Shown here: in pieces, positions 7,871-17,199 of the stretch | Layout of the letters: every line of letters starts with the position of its first letter | Position numbering within the stretch: the first letter of the stretch is position 1 | The notes under the pieces: generated by a model | Told to the model about the DNA's origin: nothing | The model's database searches: none | Seen by the model: only the letters and a program-made list of their open reading frames with translations | Assembly (NCBI RefSeq): GCF_009363095.1 | Contig: NZ_CP045295.1 | Coordinates: forward strand, 6,105,001 to 6,169,000 | From: Paenibacillus cellulositrophicus | Lineage (GTDB): Bacteria > Bacillota > Bacilli > Paenibacillales > Paenibacillaceae | Reading direction: 5' to 3' | Length of the DNA: 64,000 nucleotides | Position numbers and translations under genes: made by a program

Positions 7871-8192
7871 ACGGACTTTGGAGCAGGAGCTATCCGAAAT
7901 TCGGTTTACCCAAGCTGCGGAAGTACTGAGAGCAACCCATCCACGGAACTGGAGAGACCGGGTGCGGGCTTTTTTGAACAAAGAACTGGAACTGCCGCTT
8001 GTGCCGCTGGGGACAGCCTCATTGTTCTTTCTGGCTGCGTTGTTCGTATACCATTTGGTCGAGCAGCCGAAAACTCATCCTGGCGGGCCACAGCAGCATC
8101 TTCGTGAATTGATTGAAGAAGGCGGAAGCTATTATTGGAAAGACGAATATGAGCGGAAGGTGAATAGGCATGAAGGTGACCATCAAAGTTAA
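7842..8192 (+). CDS. single-pass membrane protein, putative anti-sigma factor
   Basis: A 116-residue protein with a charged N-terminal domain of about 50 residues, one hydrophobic segment (PLGTASLFFLAALFVYHLV, about residues 54-72) and a hydrophilic tail. The gene overlaps both the sigma factor (29 bases) and the following gene (23 bases), so the three are translationally coupled. Position and topology fit an anti-sigma factor with a cytoplasmic binding domain. It contains no cysteine, so it is not of the zinc-binding HxxxCxxC type. The role is inferred from context only. The ATG at 7842 has GGAGGAG upstream. Confidence 0.7.
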   Translation: MRKTEQLLIKRTLEQELSEIRFTQAAEVLRATHPRNWRDRVRAFLNKELELPLVPLGTASLFFLAALFVYHLVEQPKTHPGGPQQHLRELIEEGGSYYWKDEYERKVNRHEGDHQS

Positions 8193-10434
8193 GCATTTGA
8201 TTTTGTCCACTGCTGTCTTTCTCCTGCTCATAGCTGGATCTCTGGTAGCCCTTTCCCGTCAAAGCCCCCCGTCTCAAAACACTGATCAGGCGGTGGGGAG
8301 CAGCTTGAGCAAGCAGGAGGTTTTCAAGCGGATTCGGGAATCGGAGGATGAACAGAAGTGGACATATATTCGCAATTACCTGATCGGCAGGGAGGGAGCC
8401 GAGCTAACAAACAGCTACGACATATATGTCGGGCCGGGAACATCGGAATGGAGCTCGGTAACGGATGAGGGACAGGGGCAGCTGCCTCCCATCACGTTGA
8501 AGGAAAAATTCCCCTATTTGGAGGCTTATGTAGAATCGGGACCCGCTGATTTTCATTTGGCCGGAGCGGCGTTGCTTCTTTCGTACTATTACGAAGGAGC
8601 GGGGCAATGGAAAAAAACGATCGAGCTGCTGGAACGTACCGAAGAACGGCTGCCTGCTTCACAGATGTATGCTGCTCAGAAGTTGAAAATAAGAATGGCC
8701 GAGGTCGCGGGAAACCATGGAGACATGGATCTTTTTCGTCAGATCAGCGCCGATTTATCCCGCGAGCTTAAACAAAATCCAGACACTCGCATCGTGGAGA
8801 AGTTCAGCTGGCTTCAGACCAGATATCTGGGCGGAAACGAAAGCATTCAGCAATATTTGAAAGCACTAAAAAAATGGGAAGGATCCCCGGTCGATGGAAG
8901 CGGGAAACAACCAACGTTGATCTTGGAGCAGCCCACTCTGCTGAAACAGGGATTGCAAAAGCTTGCTGACTCAAGATCGGACCGGCTGCCTGAAGTGTCC
9001 GGTACGCTGAAGAGAAGCGACGGTTCACCGATCGCCTATGCTGGCGTTTATTTACGGACGAAGGACAGCGTGCAAGGAAGCCTTCAGTCGGATGAACCTT
9101 ACCAAACGATGACCAACGGGAAGGGGGAATATACGATCAAAGGGGTGCTTCCAGGAAGCTACCAGCTGTATTTGGGGCTTGAATTGGACCAGATCAGCGG
9201 GTGGACTTGGCCTGCGGAATCCGATGAATGGGTTCGTGTTGGACTTCAGGATGTAACCCGGAATGCCGTTTTACAGCCGCTGCTGGAATTGGATTTTCCT
9301 GTTAACCAGACGACGGTCCGCGAAGATCGGATCACCTTTGCATGGGAGCCTGTACCGAGGGCCGCTTATTACGATGTATACCTCGGAGTGCAGATTCATT
9401 CAGGTTCGTTCAGCCAGCCGGTTATGACGAAGGTTGACACAACCCGAACAACGATAAAGACCGAGGAACTCTATCATCTCCTAAGCGGTATTTCATCCTA
9501 TTCAGATCAGGACGGGAAGATGGTCACGGATCCGCTGTCCCTGCTCGGGTTCTCCAATCCGGAGAACCGCTTCTTCTGGACCGTGAATGCATATGACAAA
9601 GATGGCCATCTGCTCACCCGAAGTGACGGGTATCGCGTCGGAAACGACAAAATCGGAAACCTGCCATTCTTTTATCTGAAGGAGAGAGAATTGACACTGG
9701 CGGACCGCACACTCCTGGCAGGGAATCTGGATCAGGCTATGAAACAATATGAGCAGGCATACAAGGACGATCCGGCCGATACGCACAGCCTTCATATGCT
9801 GATCGTGATGATCGATGCACAAATATCCGAACACCGATCCAACGGATCGGATTCCTTCGACCGAGAAAACGCCGAAAAACAGCAAGAGACTTATTTGAAG
9901 GAAATGGTTCAGCTTCATCCGACCTCCGGATATTTGTCGAGACTGACAGACTATTACTATAAGAAAAAGGATTGGCAGGCTTACAATGTCTATTTCAAAC
10001 TTTATGAAAAAGTGGCGGCGGGAGATTCATGGGATGTTGATCTGTCGACCCATGCGATGGCCATGATGAGACAGGGGAAGCTGAAGGACGCGGAGGCATT
10101 ATTGGTTCAATCGATGGAGGATGATCCCTCGCATCGAAGGGTCGGACAATACCTTTCCCTGATCCTGTACCGGGAATGTTCCTTTAAAACAGCTAGGCAG
10201 CTAGCCGGTTCGTACCCTGACCTAGCTTCAAACGAGTCAAACGATTGGGGGCGCATGGTGGAAAGTATGGAAGAAGAGTCAGCCTCCAATGCTGATTATG
10301 ACAAAGCTATACACAAGTATCTTGGATGGTACCTTCAGGATCAGCAGGAACTGTTGGACGCATGGCTGCGAAAAAGGGATCCATCGTACCTGGCTTTGAG
10401 GGCATTTACTCAAGCCCTTCAGAACAGCGAGTGA
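8170..10434 (+). CDS. secreted or membrane-anchored TPR protein with carboxypeptidase-regulatory-like domain
   Basis: A 754-residue protein with an N-terminal hydrophobic segment (residues 9-28, signal peptide or anchor). Helical repeats occupy about residues 120-250. A beta-sandwich of the carboxypeptidase-regulatory/CnaB type follows at about 275-340 (VSGTLKRSDGSPIAYAGVYL, then GKGEYTIKGVLPGSYQL), then a fibronectin-like stretch with FAWEPVPRAAYYDVYLG. The C-terminus has TPR-like helices from about residue 515. It is the last gene of the sigma factor operon. It may be the extracellular sensor or an effector controlled by the sigma factor; both are inference. I know of no characterised homologue. 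Confidence 0.75.
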   Translation: MKVTIKVKHLILSTAVFLLLIAGSLVALSRQSPPSQNTDQAVGSSLSKQEVFKRIRESEDEQKWTYIRNYLIGREGAELTNSYDIYVGPGTSEWSSVTDEGQGQLPPITLKEKFPYLEAYVESGPADFHLAGAALLLSYYYEGAGQWKKTIELLERTEERLPASQMYAAQKLKIRMAEVAGNHGDMDLFRQISADLSRELKQNPDTRIVEKFSWLQTRYLGGNESIQQYLKALKKWEGSPVDGSGKQPTLILEQPTLLKQGLQKLADSRSDRLPEVSGTLKRSDGSPIAYAGVYLRTKDSVQGSLQSDEPYQTMTNGKGEYTIKGVLPGSYQLYLGLELDQISGWTWPAESDEWVRVGLQDVTRNAVLQPLLELDFPVNQTTVREDRITFAWEPVPRAAYYDVYLGVQIHSGSFSQPVMTKVDTTRTTIKTEELYHLLSGISSYSDQDGKMVTDPLSLLGFSNPENRFFWTVNAYDKDGHLLTRSDGYRVGNDKIGNLPFFYLKERELTLADRTLLAGNLDQAMKQYEQAYKDDPADTHSLHMLIVMIDAQISEHRSNGSDSFDRENAEKQQETYLKEMVQLHPTSGYLSRLTDYYYKKKDWQAYNVYFKLYEKVAAGDSWDVDLSTHAMAMMRQGKLKDAEALLVQSMEDDPSHRRVGQYLSLILYRECSFKTARQLAGSYPDLASNESNDWGRMVESMEEESASNADYDKAIHKYLGWYLQDQQELLDAWLRKRDPSYLALRAFTQALQNSE

Positions 10435-10554
10435 AATATTCGGGGTCCCTTCTCCCTGAAAATCAAAAATCCCGCGCATGGTCCCGTTTCGCTCCCAGGC
10501 CCGGTTACATATACTGCATTAAGCAGCTTATGAGTCAGAAGGGGGGCGAAGGCT

Positions 10555-11190
10555 TTGGTGTATTCATACACCGCGATAGGGGATTCATTGACCGTCGGTT
10601 TTGGAGCCTTGCCGGGAAACGGTTTTGTTCCAGTGTATCGGGGGATGGCGGAACAGCATGTAAGAGCTTTTGTATCTTATGAAAATTTTGGCGTAAACGG
10701 GTTGACGACGTCAGGCTTATATGATCACATCTCCAGAAATGGGGCGATGCGGCAGGCGATCAAGCAGGCGGAGATCATTACGATTTCTATTGGCGGCAAC
10801 GATCTGATTCGGGCGGCCAAAAACGCACCGTTCGGCTCGAAGGCTTCCCAGCATTTCAACCAAGCGCTGAGCCAGTGCAAAACGAATGTGTCGGGAATTC
10901 TCCGCACGATCAACCAATTAAAAGGCGGGGGCCAGCGCCCTTACATTATTCGCGCCGTAGGCTTGTACAACCCGTATCCGCAGGTTGAAGAGGCGGGTTA
11001 CTGGGTACAGCAGTATAACCGTTTTTTAAACGGATACGCCGGCGGAAACCTGGGGGTCGCCAACATTTACGGTTCCTTTCAGGGAAGGGAAAGGGAACTG
11101 CTGTCGCTTGACCATCTGCATCCAAACGGCAGGGGGTACCGGGTGATTGCGGAACAGCTTAACTCGTTGGGGTACCGGCCTTTGGCCTAA
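10555..11190 (+). CDS. SGNH/GDSL hydrolase (lipase/esterase family)
   Basis: A 211-residue hydrolase with the four SGNH blocks: the catalytic serine in GDSLTVGFG (S11), a glycine after ENFGVNG, the asparagine in SIGGNDLIR, and the Asp-x-x-His pair in LDHLHPNGRGY near the C-terminus. The family deacylates lipids, esters or sugars. No signal peptide is visible, so a cytoplasmic enzyme is expected. The start TTG at 10555 has AGAAGGGGGG 7 bases upstream. A bidirectional terminator follows. Confidence 0.88.
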   Translation: MVYSYTAIGDSLTVGFGALPGNGFVPVYRGMAEQHVRAFVSYENFGVNGLTTSGLYDHISRNGAMRQAIKQAEIITISIGGNDLIRAAKNAPFGSKASQHFNQALSQCKTNVSGILRTINQLKGGGQRPYIIRAVGLYNPYPQVEEAGYWVQQYNRFLNGYAGGNLGVANIYGSFQGRERELLSLDHLHPNGRGYRVIAEQLNSLGYRPLA

Positions 11191-11202
11191 GCAGCCCGGC
11201 AC

Positions 11203-11237
11203 AAAAAAACAGACCCGGCAATCGGGTCTGTTTTTTT
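11203..11237. terminator. bidirectional rho-independent terminator
   Basis: An A-run, the hairpin CAGACCCG/CGGGTCTG and a seven-base T-run lie between the converging SGNH hydrolase and TPR genes. It would work on both strands. Confidence 0.92.
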
Positions 11238-11255
11238 GCTGGTCTGGACCCGCAC

Positions 11256-11924
11256 TCACTTGCGAAGCATGCTGAGGACGGCCCACTTTCGTTCCTGGCG
11301 CTTTTTGTACAAGGGCAGCGCGCGGTACAGATCGATCGATTCCTGGAACGCCGCTTTGGCTTCCTGGGTCCGGCCTAGGGATTTGTACATCATCCCGAGC
11401 AGGTAGTAGCCTTCACAGGAGGAGGACTGGATCTGCTGGAATTCCTGCACGTAGCTCACGGCCTTAGCCTGGTCGGTGCTCTTATAAATATCCGCCAGTC
11501 TCAAATAAGGGCGGCCGTATTTGACGCGGGGGTTCAGCTCAAGCGCGCGCAGGATGTGCTGCTCACCCTCCTGAATGCGCCCCAGCTTGAGCTTGACGGT
11601 ACCGAGGTCATCCCAATATTCGGCGGAATCCTCGGACTGGGTTTCGATGGATTCCAGCAGGCGGAGCGCCTCAGGATACTTTTTCCGTTCGATCAGCAGG
11701 CGGGCGAGCTCGTGCTTGGAGGAGACATCGCTGGGGCTCATCGTCACGTGGGCTCTCAGCTTGGATATCCGGTTCATCCGTTTAAATGGCTTGGTCACGC
11801 TCGGAAAAATGCCCACAAATTTTCTGTCCAGCAAATAGACGATGATCAGCAGGACAAGGATGGCCAGGAAAGGGTTTCCGAGCAGCCGGGCCAGTATGAA
11901 AAACAGGGCGATTTTAATAAACAT
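11256..11924 (-). CDS. membrane-anchored tetratricopeptide repeat protein
   Basis: A 222-residue protein with a hydrophobic N-terminus (about residues 1-28, two short segments around LLGNPFLAILVLLIIVYLLD) and then repeated helical pairs. The clearest TPR units contain SEDSAEYWDDLGTVKLKLGR, then ILRALELNPR, and later SCEGYYLLGMMYKSLGRTQEA. TPRs mediate protein-protein contacts. GGAGGATTT precedes the ATG. It lies just downstream of the TetM-like GTPase on the same strand (45-base gap), so the two may be co-transcribed. The partner is unknown. Confidence 0.82.
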   Translation of the reverse strand: MFIKIALFFILARLLGNPFLAILVLLIIVYLLDRKFVGIFPSVTKPFKRMNRISKLRAHVTMSPSDVSSKHELARLLIERKKYPEALRLLESIETQSEDSAEYWDDLGTVKLKLGRIQEGEQHILRALELNPRVKYGRPYLRLADIYKSTDQAKAVSYVQEFQQIQSSSCEGYYLLGMMYKSLGRTQEAKAAFQESIDLYRALPLYKKRQERKWAVLSMLRK

Positions 11925-11969
11925 AAATCCTCCTTATGAAAAACGCCGGGCCAGGCTGCAGCGAGCAGC

Positions 11970-13955
11970 CTATTGGCTCGACAGTGCGCTTCGTACGCTT
12001 AAAATGTATTTCGATTGATCCAGCGGATTGACGCCCCGTCTCTGGCGGGCGGCATTGGTTTCCGGCGGGGCTTCCTGATATCCGGCAAAAGAGGAAGCCA
12101 TCACGCCGCGGCCGCCGGTCATGGACCGCAGCTTCACCGGAAATTCGAGCGAAGTCGCCGCCGGAATGATGCCTTCGACCATAAAGCGTCCGTGCAGGAT
12201 GGAAGGCGGCTCAAACTCCGCGCGCATCTGCACCAGGTCGCTGAGGATTTTGCCCCCGTAATCCTCGGGGGTGGTGATGCGGAACCGAAGCAACGGCTCC
12301 AGCAGGGTCGTGCCCGTCGCGGCCAAGCCGTTCATGATGCCCATCGGCGTGGCGACGACAAAATCGAGCGGATGCGTATGCCATACGTGATGCTCTCCTT
12401 CAACGAGGGTTACCCTGAGGTCGGTGACCTCCCAACCCAGAAGTCCCTGCTGCAGGGCCTCCGGCACGCGCCGCTCCACCTCGTTCTGGTAGCTCGTCAG
12501 CAGATCTTCGCTCCGTACCTGGGAGCTGTATACGAGGCCGCTCCCGCGGGGGAGCGGTTCGATCGTGAAGCGGAGCACGGCCCAGCACGGCTTGGGCATC
12601 GTATAGGCGATAAAGCCTTCACCGGATTGGCTCGGCGTTTCCTTATAAATTACGGAAGGCTGGCCGAACCGGACCTTCAGGCCAAAACGGCTCTCCAGCT
12701 GGCTGGACAAAATTTCGAGCTGGATGGAGCCCATCACTTTAAGATGGAGCTCCCGCTCGCTCGGAAGCCACTGCAGATCGAGCAGCGGATCCTCGTCGGT
12801 GAGCTCCTGAAGCGCCTCTACCAAGTCCTGATAGCGCGCTTCTTCCTCGGCCTGCACCTGAACGGTTAACAGCGGTACGGCGATGGAAGGGGAAGGGGGG
12901 ATGAGCTCGCTGCTGCCCAGAATATCGCCGATCTTGGATTGGGACAGGCCGTATACCGCGGCGATATCTCCGGCATGCAGCTCCCCCAAATCTGCGAATT
13001 TGCGCCCGTCCATTTTCCGGATTTGGGTTACCTTTTCCTGAACGTCCTGCGTCAGATTACGGACGGCGTCTCTGTTCTTCAGAGTGCCGTTATAGAGCCG
13101 GACGTAGGCGGCGCGTCCCATCGTTTTGTCCCGTTCGATTTTGAACACGACGCCCGACAGCTCGCCCTCATTATCGCCGGTTGGCCCGGGCAAATACGCT
13201 GTTGCATGATCCAGCAGCTCCCGGATGCCGATGCCCCTCTGTGATGAGCCGAAGAGGACGGGGAATAACCGGCCCTGACGGGTCAGCCCGGCGAGCATGC
13301 TCCGCAGCTCTTCCGGCGCAATCGGCTCCCCTTCGATAACCCGCAAAAGCAGCTCTTCATCCACATCTGCGCAGGCCTCCACCAACTGTACGTACTCCGG
13401 ACGTTCAAGCTCCCCATCCTTGGCGGGGTCCAGAATGGAATGCATACCGGCAAAGTCCTCTGCTTCACCTATCGGAATTTGAAGCGGGACGGCGTGAGGA
13501 GAGAGGAGCCGTTTGATTTCATCCAGGACGGAAGCGGCGGACACGCCGGTCCGGTCCATTTTGTTCACGTATATTAACGTCGGGATGTTTAAGGATCGGA
13601 GCGCATGCCACACCGTTTCCGTCTGGGATTGAACGCCCTCGGCCGCGGATACGATGAGGATGGCCCCATCCATAACGCGCATCGACCGCTCCACCTCGGA
13701 TAGAAAATCGACATGGCCCGGCGTGTCGATGACGTTGATATGTATGCCTTTCCAATGAAGCGTGGTCGCGGCGGCACGCACGGAGATGCCCCGCTCCCGC
13801 TCGACTTCGAGCGAATCGGTCAGCGCCGTTCCTTGATCCACGCTGCCCAATGTGCGGATCGTGCCGCTCTCAAAGAGCATATGCTCGGTCGTGGTCGTTT
13901 TACCCGCGTCGATATGGGCAAAAATGCCGATGTTTCTCGTTTCTTTGGTCGTCAT
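11970..13955 (-). CDS. TetM/EF-G-like translational GTPase (ribosomal protection type)
   Basis: A 661-residue GTPase with the EF-G domain order and the short length of ribosomal protection proteins (about 640 residues, against about 690 for EF-G). The GTP-binding motifs are AHIDAGKT (14-21), DTPGH (77-81) and NKMD (131-134); the switch region reads ERGIS. The start at 13955 (MTTKETRNIG) is chosen because the frame upstream of it does not look like protein. Homologues either release tetracycline from the ribosome or belong to a housekeeping group of unknown role. Resistance cannot be claimed from sequence. No mobile element flanks it, which favours an intrinsic gene. Confidence 0.88.
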   Translation of the reverse strand: MTTKETRNIGIFAHIDAGKTTTTEHMLFESGTIRTLGSVDQGTALTDSLEVERERGISVRAAATTLHWKGIHINVIDTPGHVDFLSEVERSMRVMDGAILIVSAAEGVQSQTETVWHALRSLNIPTLIYVNKMDRTGVSAASVLDEIKRLLSPHAVPLQIPIGEAEDFAGMHSILDPAKDGELERPEYVQLVEACADVDEELLLRVIEGEPIAPEELRSMLAGLTRQGRLFPVLFGSSQRGIGIRELLDHATAYLPGPTGDNEGELSGVVFKIERDKTMGRAAYVRLYNGTLKNRDAVRNLTQDVQEKVTQIRKMDGRKFADLGELHAGDIAAVYGLSQSKIGDILGSSELIPPSPSIAVPLLTVQVQAEEEARYQDLVEALQELTDEDPLLDLQWLPSERELHLKVMGSIQLEILSSQLESRFGLKVRFGQPSVIYKETPSQSGEGFIAYTMPKPCWAVLRFTIEPLPRGSGLVYSSQVRSEDLLTSYQNEVERRVPEALQQGLLGWEVTDLRVTLVEGEHHVWHTHPLDFVVATPMGIMNGLAATGTTLLEPLLRFRITTPEDYGGKILSDLVQMRAEFEPPSILHGRFMVEGIIPAATSLEFPVKLRSMTGGRGVMASSFAGYQEAPPETNAARQRRGVNPLDQSKYILSVRSALSSQ

Positions 13956-14069
13956 AGCGCTGATGCCACCCCGTATGCTTCGGATTATAGTGACTCTATT
14001 ATAGCATGGGGGAACGATCCGCAGCCTTTTTCGCGCGAATTCAAGGACTCCGAAAAATTGCAAGCCGTT

Positions 14070-14495
14070 TTATTTTTTCGAGATTTGAAAGGTGAATTTC
14101 CATACGGCCTGGTTTCCCGAATATCGGCCCCGGTTTTCTGTGACCGTCACTTTCATCTCCACCAGCTGGGTTTTCTTTGTCAGCGTGCTGACTTTAATCG
14201 ATTTCTGTGCTTTCCCCTCGTCCGGAATCTTGTCCTGTTCTTCGGCGTAGGCGTACAGATTGATCGAACTCACGTTTTTGAGGGTGACGGAACTGCCCTC
14301 CTCCACTTCCTTACCGTTCACAGAAGCCGTGTAATACCACTCATTGCCAACATGCTCGTTCTTAACTAACTGAACGCTCACCAGTTTGACATTCCAGCCG
14401 GTAGCGGATGCAGCCAAGGCAGGTGTGGCGCCGGCAACCACGATCAACAGAACGGCAGTGATCCATAAGCCTAATTTTTTGATGAATGAATCCAT
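14070..14495 (-). CDS. exported hypothetical protein
   Basis: A 141-residue protein with a clear signal peptide: a basic start (MDSFIKKLGLW), a hydrophobic core (ITAVLLIVVAGATPALA) and a likely cleavage after ALA near residue 27. The mature part is polar and beta-rich, with no cysteine and no motif I recognise. The start at 14495 has AAAGGCGG 7 bases upstream; the longer frame is less likely because it would bury the signal peptide. It probably is a secreted or wall-associated protein. It is divergent from the glucosidase gene. Confidence 0.75.
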   Translation of the reverse strand: MDSFIKKLGLWITAVLLIVVAGATPALAASATGWNVKLVSVQLVKNEHVGNEWYYTASVNGKEVEEGSSVTLKNVSSINLYAYAEEQDKIPDEGKAQKSIKVSTLTKKTQLVEMKVTVTENRGRYSGNQAVWKFTFQISKK

Positions 14496-14733
14496 TGTGT
14501 ACCGCCTTTCGCTATAGTCCATATAGAAACTTCTTTTAATAAGGTAGACCCCTATCGTACTATAACCCCTTTTGTTAAATTGTTCCATATGCAATTTGGG
14601 AAATTAGCGGATAACGGTTTACACGCTGTTTCGTTATAGGCCGCCCTGGTTGGGGTAAGCATAAAAGGATGGAATTCTGCTGCCGCGAGTATGGCATTGG
14701 CGGTGTATATGCAAAATGGGAGGAATGACGAAT

Positions 14734-16404
14734 ATGGAACGCACGTGGTGGAAAGAAGCCGTCGTGTATCAGATCTATCCCCGCAGCTTTAAAGACAGTG
14801 ACGGCGACGGGGTCGGCGATATTCAAGGGATCGTGTCGAAGCTGGATTATTTGCAGGAGCTGGGGATAGACGTCATCTGGCTCTCTCCGGTCTACAAGTC
14901 GCCGAATGACGATAACGGTTACGATATCAGCGATTACTTCGAGATCATGGACGAGTTCGGCACGATGCAGGATTGGACGCAGCTGCTGGACGGCTTGCAC
15001 GAACGCGGAATGAAGCTGCTTATGGATCTGGTCGTAAACCATACATCGGATGAGCATGCCTGGTTTGCGGAGTCCCGCTCATCCCGGGATAACCCTTACC
15101 GCGACTATTATATCTGGCGCCCAGGTAAAGGCGGGAATATGCCGCCGAACAACTGGAGGTCCTTTTTCAGCGGGTCGGCCTGGAAGTATGATGACACGAC
15201 CGGAGAATACTATTTGCACCTGTTTTCAAAGAAACAGCCCGACTTGAACTGGGACAACCCGAAGCTCAGGCAATCGGTGTACGAGATGATGACCTTTTGG
15301 CTGGATAAAGGCGTGGATGGCTTCCGCATGGACGTCATCAACCTGATTTCCAAAGTGCCGGGGCTTCCAGACGACGGGGAGGACGGACTTGGAGATGGCA
15401 GCCCTTATTTTATGAACGGCCCGCATGTGCATGACTATTTGCGGGAGATGAACGAGCAGGTGCTGTCGAAATACGATGTGATGACGGTTGGGGAGACACC
15501 GGGCGTATCTGTGGAAGAAGCTCTGAAGTATACCGGAGCGGACAGGAAAGAGCTGCAAATGGTGTTTCAATTTGAGCATATGGACGTCGATGCGGGTGAC
15601 GGCGACAAATGGACCGTGGTCCCATGGACGCTGCAGAAGCTGCGCGGCGTGCTTCATAAATGGCAGACCGGGCTGGCGGAGGACGGATGGAACAGTCTGT
15701 ATCTCAACAATCATGACCAGCCGCGGATGGTGTCGAGATTCGGCAATGACGGTGAATACCGGGTTCCTTCGGCTAAAATGCTCGCTACGCTGCTGCACAC
15801 CCTTAAAGGCACGCCTTACATCTATCAGGGCGAGGAGCTCGGCATGACGAACATCCAATTTAACAGCATTGAGGACTACCGGGATATTGAAATTTTGAAC
15901 ATGTACGAGGAACGGGTCACGCAGGGAAATGCGGATCCGGGAACGATCATGGAATCGATCCATGCCAAGGGAAGGGACAATGCGAGAACGCCGATGCAGT
16001 GGAATGCCGGGCCCAATGCCGGGTTTACGATAGGTACGCCTTGGATCCGGATCAATCCCAATTACAAGGAAATCAACGCGGAAGCGTCGATGAGCGATCC
16101 GGATTCGGTCTTCCGCTATTATCAGCGGCTGATCGCTTTGCGCAAGCAGAATCCCGTGATGGTATACGGGGATTACCAGCTCCTGCTGCAGGATAACGAG
16201 CAGATTTATGCGTATACCCGTACTTTGGGCGAGGTGATATGGCTTATCGCTTTGAATTTTTCGGAATCGGCTGCGATCCTTGAACTTGACGACAGGTACA
16301 GCGGCATGAAACGGGAGCTGATCATCGGCAACTATCCCGAGGACGGAATGGAACCCGAGCGGCTGCGCCCTTATGAGGCAAGAGTCTACCGGATGTTCAC
16401 GTAA
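14734..16404 (+). CDS. malL: oligo-1,6-glucosidase / alpha-glucosidase (GH13_31)
   Basis: A 556-residue cytosolic alpha-glucosidase of family GH13 that releases glucose from isomalto- and related oligosaccharides. The four conserved regions are present: DLVVNHTSDEH, GFRMDVIN with the nucleophile D200, TVGETPG with the acid/base E254, and LNNHDQPR with D328. The KKQPDLNWDN stretch (Gln-Pro-Asp-Leu-Asn-Trp) is the subfamily marker separating oligo-1,6-glucosidases from related enzymes; phosphotrehalase usually has a different residue there. GGGAGG sits 10 bases before the ATG at 14734. No sugar transporter or regulator is adjacent, so the natural substrate range is open. Confidence 0.92.
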   Translation: MERTWWKEAVVYQIYPRSFKDSDGDGVGDIQGIVSKLDYLQELGIDVIWLSPVYKSPNDDNGYDISDYFEIMDEFGTMQDWTQLLDGLHERGMKLLMDLVVNHTSDEHAWFAESRSSRDNPYRDYYIWRPGKGGNMPPNNWRSFFSGSAWKYDDTTGEYYLHLFSKKQPDLNWDNPKLRQSVYEMMTFWLDKGVDGFRMDVINLISKVPGLPDDGEDGLGDGSPYFMNGPHVHDYLREMNEQVLSKYDVMTVGETPGVSVEEALKYTGADRKELQMVFQFEHMDVDAGDGDKWTVVPWTLQKLRGVLHKWQTGLAEDGWNSLYLNNHDQPRMVSRFGNDGEYRVPSAKMLATLLHTLKGTPYIYQGEELGMTNIQFNSIEDYRDIEILNMYEERVTQGNADPGTIMESIHAKGRDNARTPMQWNAGPNAGFTIGTPWIRINPNYKEINAEASMSDPDSVFRYYQRLIALRKQNPVMVYGDYQLLLQDNEQIYAYTRTLGEVIWLIALNFSESAAILELDDRYSGMKRELIIGNYPEDGMEPERLRPYEARVYRMFT

Positions 16405-16414
16405 TGTCCGGCTG

Positions 16415-16446
16415 CTCAAAGAACAGACTTCTCAAAGAACAGACTT
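16415..16446. repeat. 16-bp perfect tandem duplication
   Basis: CTCAAAGAACAGACTT occurs at 16415-16430 and 16431-16446, just after the glucosidase stop codon. A third partial copy begins CTCAGAACA. Confidence 0.9.
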
Positions 16447-16470
16447 CTCAGAACATACTCTCGCAATGAA

Positions 16471-16505
16471 GGAAAGCGTCCCGGCCATGGCCGGGTCTTT
16501 CTTTG
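16471..16505 (+). terminator. rho-independent terminator after the glucosidase gene
   Basis: CCCGGCC and GGCCGGG form a hairpin with a two-base loop, supported by flanking A-rich and TCTTTCTTT sequence. Confidence 0.75.
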
Positions 16506-16608
16506 TTAAAAGGAGAGAAGAATTGCATGGAATGCCGGAAGCGTGTCCGTTTTGTCACGGGCTGTTGGATATGATATGTTCGTCCTAACGTATAGGAGGT
16601 TGTTACCC

Positions 16609-17199
16609 ATGAATGAACGTTTGAACCGGCAGATCGAATTTATCAGGGAAATCGACAAGCTGAAGACGATCTACCGCCAGTCGTACCTGATGGACAAATC
16701 CCGGCACGAAAATGATGCGGAGCACACCTGGCATATTACGCTCATGGCCTGGCTGCTCGAGGAGCATTTGGATCAGCGGAAGGTAAACCTGCTTCGGGTC
16801 ATGAAAATGCTCCTGGTTCACGATTTGGTTGAAATCGATGCAGGTGACACTTTCGCTTATGATGAGCAGGGCCAGGAAGGGAAATTCGAGCGGGAAATGG
16901 TCGCGGCGAAGCGGATTTTCGGGCTTCTGCCCGTCGATCAGCGTGATGAAATGCTGGCCCTGTGGCTCGAATTCGAGCAGCGGGAAACCCTGGAATCGCG
17001 CTATGCGGCGGCCATGGACCGGATTCAGCCGCTGCTTCACAATTATTTTACCGGGGGAAAAGCGTGGCAGGAACACGGAGTTGCGGCAGACCGCGTCCGG
17101 GCGCGGATCGTTTTTTTGCAGGAGGACCTCCCGGACCTGTATTCGCTGGTTCAGCACTTGATCGACGACGCGGTCAAACAGGGGTATCTCCGCCCCTGA
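16609..17199 (+). CDS. HD domain phosphohydrolase (5'-deoxynucleotidase-like)
   Basis: A 196-residue HD-superfamily metal-dependent phosphohydrolase. The metal ligands can be seen as the histidine in RHENDAEHTWH (about residues 29-39), the HD pair in MLLVHDLVEIDAGD (about residues 68-81) and a later aspartate. The arrangement matches the YfbR-like group, which removes phosphate from deoxynucleoside monophosphates, but other HD hydrolases look similar. The ATG at 16609 has AGGAGG 9 bases upstream. The context gives no hint of pathway. Confidence 0.85.
   Translation: MNERLNRQIEFIREIDKLKTIYRQSYLMDKSRHENDAEHTWHITLMAWLLEEHLDQRKVNLLRVMKMLLVHDLVEIDAGDTFAYDEQGQEGKFEREMVAAKRIFGLLPVDQRDEMLALWLEFEQRETLESRYAAAMDRIQPLLHNYFTGGKAWQEHGVAADRVRARIVFLQEDLPDLYSLVQHLIDDAVKQGYLRP

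Noticed and set aside
14606..14625. Catabolite-response-like element upstream of malL
   Set aside because: TGTAAACCGTTATC on the minus strand matches the cre consensus at the left half only; three conserved positions differ.
15226..16419. 397-residue open frame antisense to the oligo-1,6-glucosidase gene
   Set aside because: The sense strand carries all four GH13 motifs; the antisense product is a composition artefact.
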